This document shows, piece after piece, positions 48,536 through 60,823 of a DNA stretch of 64,000 bases. The notes beneath the pieces were generated by a model, which ran no database searches, had not been told where the DNA came from, and saw only the letters and a list, made by a program, of their open reading frames with translations. Location of the stretch: assembly GCA_004123355.1 (NCBI GenBank), contig SCHM01000002.1, positions 3,348,001-3,412,000 of the forward strand. The letters run 5' to 3'. Both the position numbers and the translations under genes were made by a program. Origin of the DNA: Amphirosellinia nigrospora. Taxonomy: Eukaryota > Ascomycota > Sordariomycetes > Xylariales > Xylariaceae. Position 1 is the stretch's first letter; the number at the start of each line of letters is the position of its first letter.

Positions 48536-51500
48536 CCCAGGCAGCCTGCGGGGGTTACATCAGATTATTAACTTATACCAGAATCTTGTAGCATCTAAGC
48601 TCCAATTCGATTTTATGTGACGAATAGTTCTATTATAATCACGATAGTTCGGGTCCTTATATAAAACGGGATGTGCTTGTGTAACAAAATAGCCGTTAGA
48701 AACGATTATAGTTATTAACGCTATAAATGCCTAGTTGATTATACGTTATAGAAATCCAATAGGTTGAACTAGAATAGATAAATGATTGTGCTCTAATACC
48801 GTCCTTTACGAGTTGAAAGGCAGCCGGACAACATACGCACACTTAAATACGTCCATATCACATAAGCTGCTGGCACCACTACGTATACCAGTCCAATAAG
48901 GCAATAGACCTTATTCATTAATTATAAACTCATGCGTAACTTACAACAACATTCATAACTTGATGGTGACTGATTGATCTGAAATTGTGAGTACGACCTG
49001 AACTTTCTGAACCTTTTCTTCTTCTACCTATACTCCTTTTCTTGCCCTCCGTGTCGTAATACTGCTCTACGGCGCACACGGCTTGTATTATCATTTTCGT
49101 TTCAAGTTTGTGGTTAACAGACAAGGTATTTTTCAAAAGTACTTTTGTCAGTACTGGAGATATAAAATGGACATTAGTTGCTACAAGAAAGTTTCCGAAA
49201 TCACCTCTGCTGGATGCTGTCTGGCTGTGTACAGAAAGTCTCTTCGCCAACATCAATGTGCCTCGCGACAACTTAATCTATAGAAAGTGAAAGTATATCA
49301 AATGCAGTCGTTGTGACCCTTTTTATAACGGGGCTATAAAGCTTAAGGTTATTCCATATTGTTTCCAGGAAGATTACCAACAACTCTGTTAGCCAGCCTT
49401 GTCTCGTTCATGCCACGGTCATTGTGTGGACGAGGACAGCTAACGTTACAAAAAGGTACTCAAAAAAACTTCTATAAACCGAGTCCACACACACACGCCC
49501 ATATATATAACTTTCTTCTTCAACCTACGAGGTGCTATTATGACATGCTCTGTATCCTTCGCCTCTGCTTTATTTTCAGACCATGTTACTGGTTACCATT
49601 CGAGAGTGGCGTAATATAAATACTGCAGACGTTAATACATTCGACATATGTGTACGCCCGAGTAGTGTCTTATATTTGATGAACCTGAAAATGGGCCTCA
49701 AGGACACTCGATACCCTCACGAAATTTACTGCTATGACTGCAACGATTTTATCCAGGGCGTAAGATTCACTGCTACACATTTAATAGTCGTTGTTTTCTA
49801 TTTCGAAGGCGTACCCATTACCCAACCAACACGCTGCCTAGAAGGAAATAGACGTCTCATGCTAGGGATTACCCGGTCCCATGGAAACTTACTGCGTTCT
49901 TCGAAATGTAGTATGTCACACGGATCTCGCGCGGAGCTCACTGAACATCATACGAGGCTGACGGAATTGCACGTGTCTCGCAAGCCTCAGTCATTCATCC
50001 AAGATCAAGATAGATGAATAAGGCACATAGACTCCAGCTACACAGATATACAGAGGTCTACGAGGCTGCAGGTTAGATAAAACTGGCATCCAAGTATACA
50101 AAGCACGGAGTAATCCCGCCTGGAGATAGAGAAGTTAGATCTTCATGACGCCTTTGGAACTATAGCAAATGACTATTCAATCGAATATATTTTTAAGCTA
50201 TCTATTCGAGCTCTCGTGGCATAGTATATCTGACAGGCGGTGACGAGAAAGACGTTTAAATCAATGAATATTGGGCTGCTACTCGGCGGAAACTATAGCA
50301 GAGTATCAAGCCAGGACACCCCACGACTGAAATTCGGTATAAAAGCGGACATATAATATATGGTAAATATAGCACCTTGCACCGGAAATACCACGCAATT
50401 ATCTGTTCTTTGCCTTCTTGGACTAGTCGCCCAATACCAGGACACGCCGGCTCGGCCAAATTCCGTCCTATCAGGATCAAAGCAAGTGTCGGCAAGCGCC
50501 CTCCTGGTCACGAGAGAAACTTGAAAAAAAAAATAAACATAACGAAATTAAGAACACGCATAATAACAATTTAGAAGACCACACGAGTTAGCACTACTCT
50601 AATAGATGGCATGTCATTGAACGCAGTACTATAATGAGTAGTTCTAGTGTCCAGCAAGCCTTGGCTGTGAATGTGATCGAATGGGTAGGCAGAGGAGTAA
50701 TAGGTCAGCGGATGTAGAAACCAGCACTTCTATTGCCTAGTATAATTGCTTGTTCTTTTTATTGCTATGCTATCGACCTTTAAAAAGCGCTATCTCTTAT
50801 ATCTGGTGGTAGTAATTTTGGTTATTGACGATCTGCTCTTTTCCAGACTGCTGATACGAAATTGATGCCGCTTGGGGAAAGGTGGAAGGAATCTTGACGT
50901 CTTGGCTTGGCCTACCGCAACCATTCCTGAACGACTATGCTGATTCAATATTCAATCAGCCGTTTTCCGTCTTCGATCCGTGGTTCGACAGCTAACTATC
51001 TCGCTGTGAAGCCGACTGGGAATATGATTATTAGCCGTGATACCTAGATATGATTAAACCCATTCGCCGTATGGAGTATAAGGGCAACAATCATTAAGTG
51101 TCGCATTGCCTGGAAGACCCCGCTTGTAGATAGGTATCAGGGATCGCGATCCGTAGCGGAAAACGCCACCTCGGACTTGGTTGGGACAAGTTGAGGTTAT
51201 ATGTATGATAAGCAGGAGTATCACGATGAGTTCTTTCGGATTTACCATGCGGCCTTGTCCGTTTCATGCACCACACAAGGATGTTGGTCATAGACGACCG
51301 GTCTGTGTGTAAGAGCTGAATTTCGCCTTGTCCCAATCATGTGGTGTTGGAGCGCCTGTGGTTTCTTGGCGTCCATTGTGTTTTGTGGCCCGTCAGACTC
51401 AGGAGTAAGCGGGCAGGGATTGTCTGTGGCGTTTGCAACGCGGAGACGGCCGCGCTACATACACACTAGACTAGACTACTTCCTCTCCTAGACTGTTCCC

Positions 51501-51783
51501 CGTGACTAATAAAATCGACTACCCAACTGGACGATGGAGAGCCGGCGTTCGCTAGCTTGTCGGTTTGACACGAGCACTTCGTGATGTGACATACTTAATT
51601 CAACACGCCAGAGCCTTGATGGATCTATAGCTCTTATGGTAGCGCACTCTGCGATCATTGACCCACTGAAAGTTAGATCTGTTTAAGCCCGGCCGGTCAC
51701 TCACCTCATTCTGCATCGCGTTGGGGCCGTTTTGGCGCCGTCTCCTCCACTCTAATCGAGGGGGGCTATTCGCCCCGGAGGTG

Positions 51784-53651
51784 ATGGGAATGCAGTCGTC
51801 CGTAGCCCGCTCAGAGTCCGATGGGGCTGCCGAGCACGGTCGGGTCCGGTATGCGAAACCGTCGGAATGGGCTGCCCAGAAAGACATCATCAAGCGGCTG
51901 TACTTGGACGACAACAAGACCCTTGACGAGGTGAGGCGCATCATGGCGGACGAACACCACTTCCATGCTACGTAAGCCCCATTCTAGTGAACCCCTAATA
52001 TTAGTCATCCGGCTGACGGGCGTATAGGCCAAGTATGGTGAGTCCCTGCATCAAGAAGAGCCCTTGATTGCATTGTAGTGTTCGCACCCTTTTCAACATT
52101 ATGACATCACTCGTAGCCTCTGTGAAGATCTATGAACTGACTCGAAAGGGTAGTATAAGAAGCGTATCAGGGCTTGGCACTTCTCGAAGAAGCTAGAAGA
52201 AGACGATGTTTTGGAAGTACTTCAACAGAAGCTTGAGAGGAAGGCTGCAGGCGAGGCTTCACACAACCTCGTCATTCGCGGGCGTGTGGTGAGGAATCAA
52301 CGCCTCAGACGGTTCCTGGAACGGCGGCCCGAGGTACTCGCCCGACTTCAGGTTCACACGGACTCGGTCCTGTCTATCGGCTCTCCTTCGCCGTCTCATG
52401 GGGCACCTGCCGAAGTGCCCAGAGTACGCGCACTGTCGCCAGAGTCTCGTAGTATGGAGTTGACCTTGTTATCAGGTAAGCAGGGGATAAAATCATGCTG
52501 CATCACCCGCCTCGAGAGTTCAGTCGACAGGCCTGTCTCTCCGAACAAGGATCGCACGAGCCCCTCTTCATCTAAAATCATGCTGACCATGAATTCGCAG
52601 TACGTGACTACATTCGAGAGTGCGCATTTGGGCCCAATGCTTCGTGGGCCTGGACTCAGAATGGCTACACCTCTCGACGACTGGAAATAACGGACTTGAG
52701 AGGGTCAAGAATGGATATGCTTCGGGCCGTTGACGAATTTTACTGCTTGCAAGCTTCTATCGATGATAAAAGGCCACCGAAAGAAATCTTCCAGCTGTTG
52801 AATTCGACGCTGAACTACCTGAATGGCGCCATAAGAGCCGAGTTACCAGACTTCATCTTTCAGATGATAGAAATCCTCCAGCACCCGTGGTCGAACCACC
52901 TTGAGCTGTCACAAATTTTTCGACGACACGTGGTAGAGCTTGGCGTTGCCCACTTGGGTATAAATCACCCGATTTCTATTCTATGGATGAATATGCTTAG
53001 GGCAAATGATGATAATTCCATCAGATTGACGAATAGTGTGTTGGAGGTCTTGCTCGAAGAATTACGGAGGTCCAAAGGCCCACAGGGTCATCTCACCTCG
53101 GTGGCACTCAACTACGTGCTGCGATTTCTAATACATACGCAGGATGCTTTCGTGTCGTGGCAACGATTCAACAAGTGGAATATAAAATATCCCGACTGGG
53201 ATGACCAGTCGAAGTGGTCGGTGTCTGTACGCTCGAGATTGCAGGAATACAAAAATGCCGCGAGCGAACCGGGCCACGATATCAGCGACAGCCGCGTCTT
53301 GACATCACCCGCCATGGAATACCAAAGGCCGGGGGGACGTATGGGGATTTACATTCAAAGTATCTCTTGCCGTACTTGGCAGGGCGGATTGCGGTGCGAA
53401 ATGGGGATGCAGTTCGCGCCGAGGGATGGTTCTTGAAAGCCAAGGTGGCTGCAAAGCAGGTCCCGTTGCCCCATCTGACCGATTATTTCCCCAAGACCTA
53501 CACCAATCTTCATGTCCTCTACGATGCCACAAAACAGGAGGACAAGCTGGCAGCTTTACACGAGGAACTACGCGCCTTCAAGGCCGATTTGCCCACGGGG
53601 ACCAAGTGGCCGGTGGATTTGTTACCTGGAGAATGCCCCGACTGTGTTTAG
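51784..53651 (+). CDS. Clr5-domain protein
   Basis: This is a fungal protein with an N-terminal Clr5 domain, a short helical presumed DNA-binding module named after fission yeast Clr5. Residues about 26-82 read PSEWAAQKDIIKRLYLDDNK ... FHATPSMYKKRIRAWHFSKK. Exons: 51784-51971, a 10-nt micro-exon 52028-52037 (encoding T-PSM), 52154-52475, and 52601-53651. All introns have GT/AG ends and phases agree. The rest, about 440 aa, is helical with TPR-like features: SRRLEITDLRGSRMDMLRAV, LPYLAGRIAVRNGDAVRAEG, FPKTYTNLHVLYDATKQEDK. The start is the ATG at 51784, followed by another Met at 51790. One frame change sits at a run of six G near 53330-53340, equal to one missing base; restored length would be about 523 aa. 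The role is unknown; a nuclear regulator is likely. Confidence 0.8.
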
Positions 53652-56451
53652 TCCTAGCACCTGTGAGAAATCTCCCGGCGTCGTAATCGCCTGAGGGAAC
53701 GTTTGGCCTGGCCATCCGACCCTATCATACCGGTCTGCGTATGTAGTTGGATTCAACTACAGACATACATAGCCCGCGCAGCTATTTCCATACCAACAAA
53801 TCCAATATACGGACAACAGAGTTTTCCCAAGGAAAACTTTGAGTGAAGAAGGTAAGCTCCTCGTCTTCGATAGATACCTTGCCTACTCTTGATTTGCGCT
53901 TACAAGCTTAGGGCGAGGGATGGTACTGAGAATGTATTGCCCTAGTTACGGATATATGAAACGTAAAGAAAATAAGCGCACTGGCAATCAGAAGATATTA
54001 AAGGTCACAGACACGAAACAATGCCTAGTCTATCACACTAGTCGCCACTTAATCATAATATAACTATCAATACCTCATGCTCAAATATGATGGCCGTTCA
54101 GCGAGGCGCGTCCGAAGCACCCTTGGCATTTACGTAGCACGGAGGTTTGTTAGGCAGAATCCGATAACATAGGATCGTGATCAACCATAGGTAGATGATA
54201 AACTAGACCAAACCGCATTACGTTTTAAATCATTATGAAAATGATATCTTACCTATATATTGAGATGTGATAGTATGCTGATATATAAAAGGGTTTCACC
54301 GCGACCAGTCTGCCAGTAGAGCCAGTAAGATATCCCATCTCAGACTTTACAGCGAGCAAAACATGCATAAAGGAATGCGCATGTTGATTGGAATATCGGC
54401 AGTGTCTAGAAGTATCTCACGTTTATGAGAAGCAGAAGGCTCTGCCGGTATCATCTCATTGTACCTACTTACTTCTGTATACTTTTCGGTTGAGCTCATG
54501 CTCATCCAATCCCTCCTCGCCGCCTCGAACCGCCCTTCCTCACCGACTTCTGCCGCTTTGCTTACCAATGACTTCCACAAACCCAGCATCCGACTTGATG
54601 CCAACGTGGCACCATGAGAGAGAGCCAGAGGCATCATGTCGCATCCGTCTTTGCACGCGTGCAACGTACGAGGCTATCCATACACGGCCTGAGCCGTGAG
54701 ACGTCGTGACTTGAGTATGAACAACTTTTAATGGGAGCGAAAAGCCGAACGTGCTTTGATGACGAGGAAAGCCAGGATGATAGGTCGAATGGCCGATTCG
54801 ATATATGTACTAGTTAGCCCTCTCGGTATCTGATAAAGGAAGCTATATACAGAGATCAAGATCACCTAACTGCCGATCCGCCTCGAACTCGTGTATTGGA
54901 ACCAGCGTGTGTGACGTAGATGTCAAATTAACAACCAGGCGTATATACAACTAGTCTAGGGACCGGAAAGACATGGACATCGGTAATAGCATCATAACTA
55001 GGCGGAAATAACTACGACAACGACATCGAAGCCCAACGCTCTCATTGATACAGAGACACCGTCATGAAGCTGCTGCACACGACGGCTAGGATCCCAGGAT
55101 CTTGATTACGGGTGAGAAAGAAAGAACATAGCATCGAAAAAACATGACGGACGCCACATGCAAGCAAGCAAACGGGTCATCCAATCCCCGCTGCCAAAAC
55201 ACCAATGCCGCCACCCGACGCCAACACCCTACATACACCGGGTTCGCGCAGCATACATATATGTGCCTCTCAAAAACCCATACTATAATTACTACCTAGT
55301 ACCCTGCACAGATCGACTCCGGATGCGACGTCGACGAAATCCCAAGTTCCCGCCACAGCTGCTTGGCCCCGGGCCCGACCAGTAAAACGAGCGAGCCTCT
55401 CTCTCGAGAGGATAGACACGATCTCCCGGCCCTAGTGGGATCGACAACCATGATCGGTCAAAAGGTAAAATGAGACCAAAGAACCGGTTCGTCATGCCGT
55501 TCGCCCGCCCAATGAAGTCGACGTCCTACCCAACAGCCTCGCCCAACCAAGCCCATCTTCGCCTCGCGGCGAAACACACGCCCCCGACCGAGTACGACCC
55601 TGGGTCCGATCTCTCTCGTAGTAGTTCCTCACCACCACGCATCACACCATGCCACGCCACCGGCGCAAGGCCGTGGTGACCCCCAAATCTGAACAACGAA
55701 GCAGATAGACAACTGAACCCACACATGCATACATATATAGATACTGACCATGCGCATACGCATACAGAGATCAAAGAGATCAACGAGATCAACAGCCACC
55801 TCTCACTTGGCTGCGTATCACTGCATATACACAGCACTACACATCTACCCCACGTGGCGAGATTCGGGCAGCGAGTGGCACTTGCTATACCCCCCCACCA
55901 CGATTATCCGGCCATCTGGATATAGGCAATCAAGTAGGCGAATTAGTCTATCAGGGAGTGAGGCAGCCTGCCTAGTGAGTCTGTGTGTATCACGATGAGA
56001 TGAGATGGATGGATGGCTGAGCTACCTGACCTGAGCATGGGAGTCAACTAGCCCAGGGGCATGAGAATAGGTGGTATTTCGAGTCTACTGCTCACTGCCT
56101 CATACTAGGTCGCTTTAACGGTATATCATTCCTCCTACCTCCGACGACCACAGGTCTGGGTTGTGCAAGGGAAGAAGGTAACAAAAGAGAGAGATTTTGA
56201 TGAGGATGATTCTTGTCCCAAGCCCCTATTGTCATTTTCTACATACAGTGCACATCCGCTCAACCTCCCACACATACACACATCTCACGGATTCGCCTAC
56301 AAGTGTATACATGATAAATAGCTTTTTGTCGTCGTACATGCGCTTTGGTATCTCTCTATATAGGCAATATCTCGTAACCATGAAATAAAACAGCGCTAGT
56401 AACAAAGGAGAGAAATAAGTCGTGCATCCATGAAGTAAACTCGCTCGGTTT
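53652..56451. other. Intergenic between convergent genes
   Basis: No gene was recognised. Open frames near 55158-55925 are low-complexity (Pro/Thr/His-rich) on both strands and match nothing. The last part presumably contains the 3' untranslated region of the DUF8035 gene. Confidence 0.4.
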
Positions 56452-59239
56452 TTACCGGCGGTCCTCTGCGTTAGAGTCGTAGTGGCGGTGGTTGTGGCCT
56501 GAATTATATTCAATCGTCTTCGGCCGCGTCTCGCCGTCATCGTCGTATCGGTGTCGTCTAGGTTTTTCGTCCGCTGCTCGCCCTTTTCGGTATTCGTCCT
56601 CCTCTCGATGCCGGTGTCGTCTCTGTCGTTCCTCGTCGGAGCGAGTCTGCTCTTCGTCCGAGTGACGTTCGTGTTTAGATTCCTTTTCGAACTCTTTTCT
56701 TCGCATTTCTTTGTACTGATTAGTTCAATGGCTCTATCAAACGGCGAACGTGGTAGCATGTGCTTTGTTCCGAGTACTCACCTCTAATTTGTGCAGTGGC
56801 CGTGGCATAGGCCTGAATCTCTTCTTTGTTGAGCACCCGCAACACAATGACGAAGTCATCACGAAGCTCGAATCGCTCCTTCCCAATAGTAAGCGCTTCG
56901 GGATTGACCTTCTTCCTGCTAATTTTGGTCCATCGAGCCCCAGCCGGGACGTCCTTCTTGGACTGGTCGTCCTTATGCGGTGCCACACCTTCGCGAATGG
57001 GGTTCGAGTCCTCTGGAAATTTAGCACTGGGCGTTTTAAGAATGCCTTTGATCGGCTTCTGATCAGCCTTGTCTCGTGGCGGAGAAACGACCCGGACTTG
57101 CTTCTCTTCACGCATCGGAACAATCTCACGACCGCGAGACTCATCGGCAGAGTCATGACCCTTGTCGGAGCCGTTGGTTCCTGAGACTGTCTTAGCCGGG
57201 GGCACGTCCTTGGTAGATGACGCGTCTGGCTCGTCAACTTTTGTAGGGCCCTTGCTCTGGTTGTCGAGTGCGGCTAGCTCAGCCTTCAGGTCCATCAATC
57301 CCTTGGTGTCTGTAGGGTCAAAGCCCGACGAGGGCCGTTGACGTCTTCGTCCAACGTTAGAGGCGTCTTCTGGTGAAGTCTCCCTTTTGCCTGAGCCATT
57401 GAGCTTGGCTTCGGCGTCATGCCATTGACGCTCACGTTGGTCTCTGTCATCGTCGCGGTCACGCTCCGTCTCACGCTCTTTCGCGTGATCACGTTGACGG
57501 TCGCGTTCTAGTTCCCGGTCCCTGTTGGCGTCGAGATCTGGGTCTTTCGAGCCTGAAACCGACTCTGTACGTCCCCTTCGGGATTCCCGCCGCTCAAAAG
57601 CAGCAGGATCGGTGGCTTCCTTCTCCCTAGGCTTGCTTGTCTCACCTACACGAGAGCTATACTCTCTATCCTCATCAGAAGCTCTTCGTCTGGGCGAAAC
57701 ATTCGTGTCATCTCGGCCAAGGATTGGTATAAGCCCTATGGCGGCAGCAGCTCCCTTAAGGCCAGTAGCAAGCTTGTCACGTGTACGGCTGACACTCTCT
57801 CGACGACCAACACCATCATTCCGATCCCGATTCTCCTCAGTGCGAGACCGATGATCATCAGCAGCATCTCGGTCATGGTGACGAACATGGGACAGTGACT
57901 CATCTGATCCACGTTTGGATGCACGGTCAGCCGGCTCATGGCGCGCGCGGCGCTCATCATAGGTCTGAGCTGGAAGGGCGCCTGCCGGGCGGGCTGGGGA
58001 TGGATCAAGGGTATCTGTGCGAATACCAAACCCACGGGTCACGACGTTTTCATCGCGGTAGCCGTCGTCCCGCTCCCGTCGGTCTTTCCCCATCCGCTCA
58101 TCGTCGCGCGAACGATAAGCATCGTCGACATGTGATGGACGAGCAGGCCCATCCTGATACAGAGACACAGGGCGCGGTCGTGGATTCCTGGTCTCGGCTG
58201 TGGGGCTTCTGGGCGCTCGAGCAGAGCAGGGCGGCGGGAAGTGTCTATTGGTGGCGGTGGTGGCACGGCAGGGGGAGCTGGCATGGTGACCGACGGTCGA
58301 TCATAGGCACCCGCCGCCGCCGCACGGTTGTATCTATCAAGGCCAGCCGAGGGCGGTGGCTTCACACGACTGCGTGGTTCGTAGCGAGTGGTATCGTGGC
58401 TTACGACGTTGACGTGAGGCCGGTAATAGGGACGGTCGACGCTATCGCGTCGGTTCCTCCTGTCTCGATCGTGGTCCAAGTCATATCGAACCAGCTCGCT
58501 CGGCTTCGTATACTCGTAATGTCGTCATCGTATTCTGTTATCGCAGCAGCTGTTGACGTATGTGGGAGTTGCGTGGTGCGCGGGCGTCGCGGTATGGGCC
58601 GGGTGAGCAGAAGTGGTGATAACACATGAGGTCGAGGGTTGCGGAAGTTGTCGGTGCTGGTCCTGCTGGGACCCCAGAAGCCACCATCGCCTGTCGCACC
58701 AGCGCCGCCGGCGCCGCCTACCCGTTCTCGCAGCCGATAGAACTCATCGCCCAGAGGCGCGCCCTGGGTGTAGCTGTGGCGGTTGTGGCTGCGCGAACGG
58801 ATGGAGGAGGCGGGCTGCACAGCGTAGTCGCTGGGGCGGTATGGCTCGCGATCGCGAGAGGGACTCGTGGCCCTCACGCTGCCCGAAGCATGGCTCGACG
58901 ATACGTGGGGCCGGGGGTGGTTTGTGGTGACGATGATGGGCTTCCCCGAGTGCGCGTCGACCGTGGATGACCGATTCCTGTTCGACCTGCTCAGACTCCT
59001 CGACATGGGGTCCTTGGTGACGTTGTAGGTGGTGACGGTGGTGGCGGGAGGGCTGCGCCGGCGGCAGTCTTGGGATCGTGTCGTCGAGACGCTGCGGTAT
59101 CGTAGCGGGCGGCGGGAACGGCATGGAGCTCGCCAGTGTATGGGAGGTGGTGGCCTATGTTGACGGGCATAGACGCCCGCGCGGGGTTGAAGGTGGTAGG
59201 GGACCTCCGACCCTGGTGGCGGGATCGAGGGTCGGCCAT
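56452..59239 (-). CDS. Charged DUF8035-domain protein
   Basis: This is a conserved filamentous-fungal protein of unknown function, about 905 aa. The start is MADPRSRHQGRRSPTTFNP at 59239. An N-terminal Ser/Pro-rich part includes ATTVTTYNVTKDP and IIVTTNHPRP. The middle (about 400-700) is extremely charged, with alternating Arg/Asp/Glu (RDRELERDRQRDHAKE). Near residues 765-815 comes the domain RWTKISRKKVNPEALTIGKE, RFELRDDFVIVLRVLNKEEI, QAYATATAQIRE. Intron 56709-56781 (73 bp) leads to the last exon, which is again Glu/Arg/His-rich. Three frame changes occur (near 59070 in GCAGCCCTCCCGCC, near 58525, and near 58180), each with the sense of one missing base. Such a conserved gene is unlikely to be a true pseudogene. 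The DUF number is from memory. Confidence 0.75.
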
Positions 59240-59952
59240 CGCAGCTGTGTGGTGAATAATAATGAGGATGAATAATAAATAAGCTCAGTCTGCGCAGAGG
59301 GTTTGTGCAAAGACTGGGCAATATGTGTGCTGGATGGGAAGTGTGACAGCAAGCAGGAAAGCAATTCAGTAATATAGGCTGGTGAATAGCAGAGACTGGG
59401 CGAGTCGAGGGTATATAGCGTAGGTTGGATTGCAGAGACCCAGGTGGGAGTGACAGGAAGAGAATATTTGGATTTTGGGATTTGGGAATTTGGGAATTTG
59501 GCTGATGGGAAGGTGGGACAGATAGATGAATAAAGTAAGTAGGTGGGGTGTCCGCTTCGCTTTGATAGTACCTATGTACTGTAGTGCAGTAGCCCCGTAG
59601 CCCGTAGCCCGTAACCCATACCTACCTACCTACCTATTTATGTATGCCCGCATCCCAGATACCCTCATCCCCCTCATCCCCTCATCCTGGTCTAGTCGCC
59701 CCGAGTTCCCAGCATGGTAATCGCTCGGGATGCCCGAGGATGACGGATTGAGATTTCCCTTCGTTCAACTCCCTTCCCTTCCTTCCTCCATCCCTCGCAG
59801 CTCGCAGAGTATTTCCGACCCGATCCCTGCTGTTGCGTTGTGTTGGGGGCGGCAAAGGCAAAGGGAAACGAATAAAGGTAAAGAGTGAGAGACTACTTGA
59901 TACATACGCAGGTCCAACGTAGTACGATAAGTACAGTACGTAGTCAGTGACA

Positions 59953-59976
59953 TTATTTATTTATTTATTTATTTAT
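59953..59976. repeat. (ATTT)n microsatellite
   Basis: This is a run of ATTT tetranucleotides, with related ATTC/ATTT copies continuing to about 59995. It is intergenic, upstream of the DUF8035 gene. Confidence 0.9.
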
Positions 59977-60343
59977 TCTTATTCATTTATTTTATCTTCA
60001 CGACCGGGTACCTCCTATATAGAATCAAAATAAGATAGATACCCAGATACACCACAGACGGGAATGTGTTGGCCACGCTCACGGGCACGGTTCATGTAGT
60101 CTAAGTGAGATGTTAGCAGGTCAGATCTCTGCGCTCTCGCCTGTTTTGCCGTGCTCTGTTGCTGGGTAAATGAAAGTGCATGACCGGGCGTACCACACGC
60201 CTGCTATCAACAGCTTGTCAATTTTCAGAATTGGCCTTTTTCCCTTCTTTTACTTTTCACGCTCTTTCGATCCCCTCGAGACCAATCAGGCCACATTGCG
60301 AGGATTCTCGGCCGCGGGGTACACTACTTACACACACAGAAAA

Positions 60344-60369
60344 AGAGAGAGAGAGAGAGAGAGAGAGAG
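60344..60369. repeat. (AG)n microsatellite
   Basis: This is a perfect AG dinucleotide run of 13 units preceded by ACACACAGAAAA. It is intergenic. Confidence 0.95.
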
Positions 60370-60782
60370 TGGAATGGTGGTGTAAGTATACCAGACTACG
60401 GCAGTAGTGCGTATGCGGCATATGCTGTGTGCGTGCGCGTGTGCATCCGCCCGGCTGCCTGTCTACAGTACCATGCTCTATGCGCCGCCGGTGCTACTAC
60501 TGCTGCTCCCTGGTGCTACGCTGGGTTCCAGATGTTGCGCCCGGGTTGTGTATGGTTGGGCTGCAGGCGGGCAGCCGTTGGGACGCTGCCCAGCCAAGAA
60601 GCCACGAGGAGAGTCCCCTTATTAGGTATAGATGTGTCAGAACAGCCAAGGTAGTCTGACTGGTCCGAGATCGACAATGCCGGAGAAGCTGATCGTCAGC
60701 TACTCTTCTCGCGACCTGGCCTGGCACGAGTTGAGGACACCTTGTATCCCATCTAGCGTACCGTATTACCGTGCTGAACAAT

Positions 60783-60823
60783 AGAGAGAGAGAGAGAGAG
60801 ACAGAGGGAGGGAGAGGGAGAGT
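60783..60823. repeat. Second (AG)n purine tract
   Basis: AGAGAGAG is followed by AGGGAGGGAGAGGGAGAG, an all-purine strand apart from a single C. It is intergenic. Confidence 0.9.

Larger units (their letters stand above)
40801..51783. other. 11-kb gene desert
   Basis: No gene was recognised. Noted items: a direct repeat ACAGCACAGTAC twice at about 41349-41379; a 10-bp perfect inverted repeat (TTCAACGGTC...GACCGTTGAA) at about 47139-47180; and a GC-richer island at about 48220-48560 with a duplicated segment. Open frames at 45916-46230 and 49583-50017 (plus) exceed 100 codons, but I cannot tie them to any family. Confidence 0.4.

Noticed and set aside
49583-50017. 144-codon plus-strand open frame
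   Set aside because: It is the longest frame in the desert but matches no family and has no promoter or splice context. It is kept only as a candidate to test.
52476-52690. Clr5 gene ending at the stop at 52690
   Set aside because: The donor at 52476 and acceptor at 52600 move the frame into the long conserved downstream exon, so the stop lies in a frame that is not used.
59590-59615. Telomere-like CCCGTAG repeats
   Set aside because: There are only three units, the sequence is not TTAGGG or its complement, and the repeats are internal in the window.
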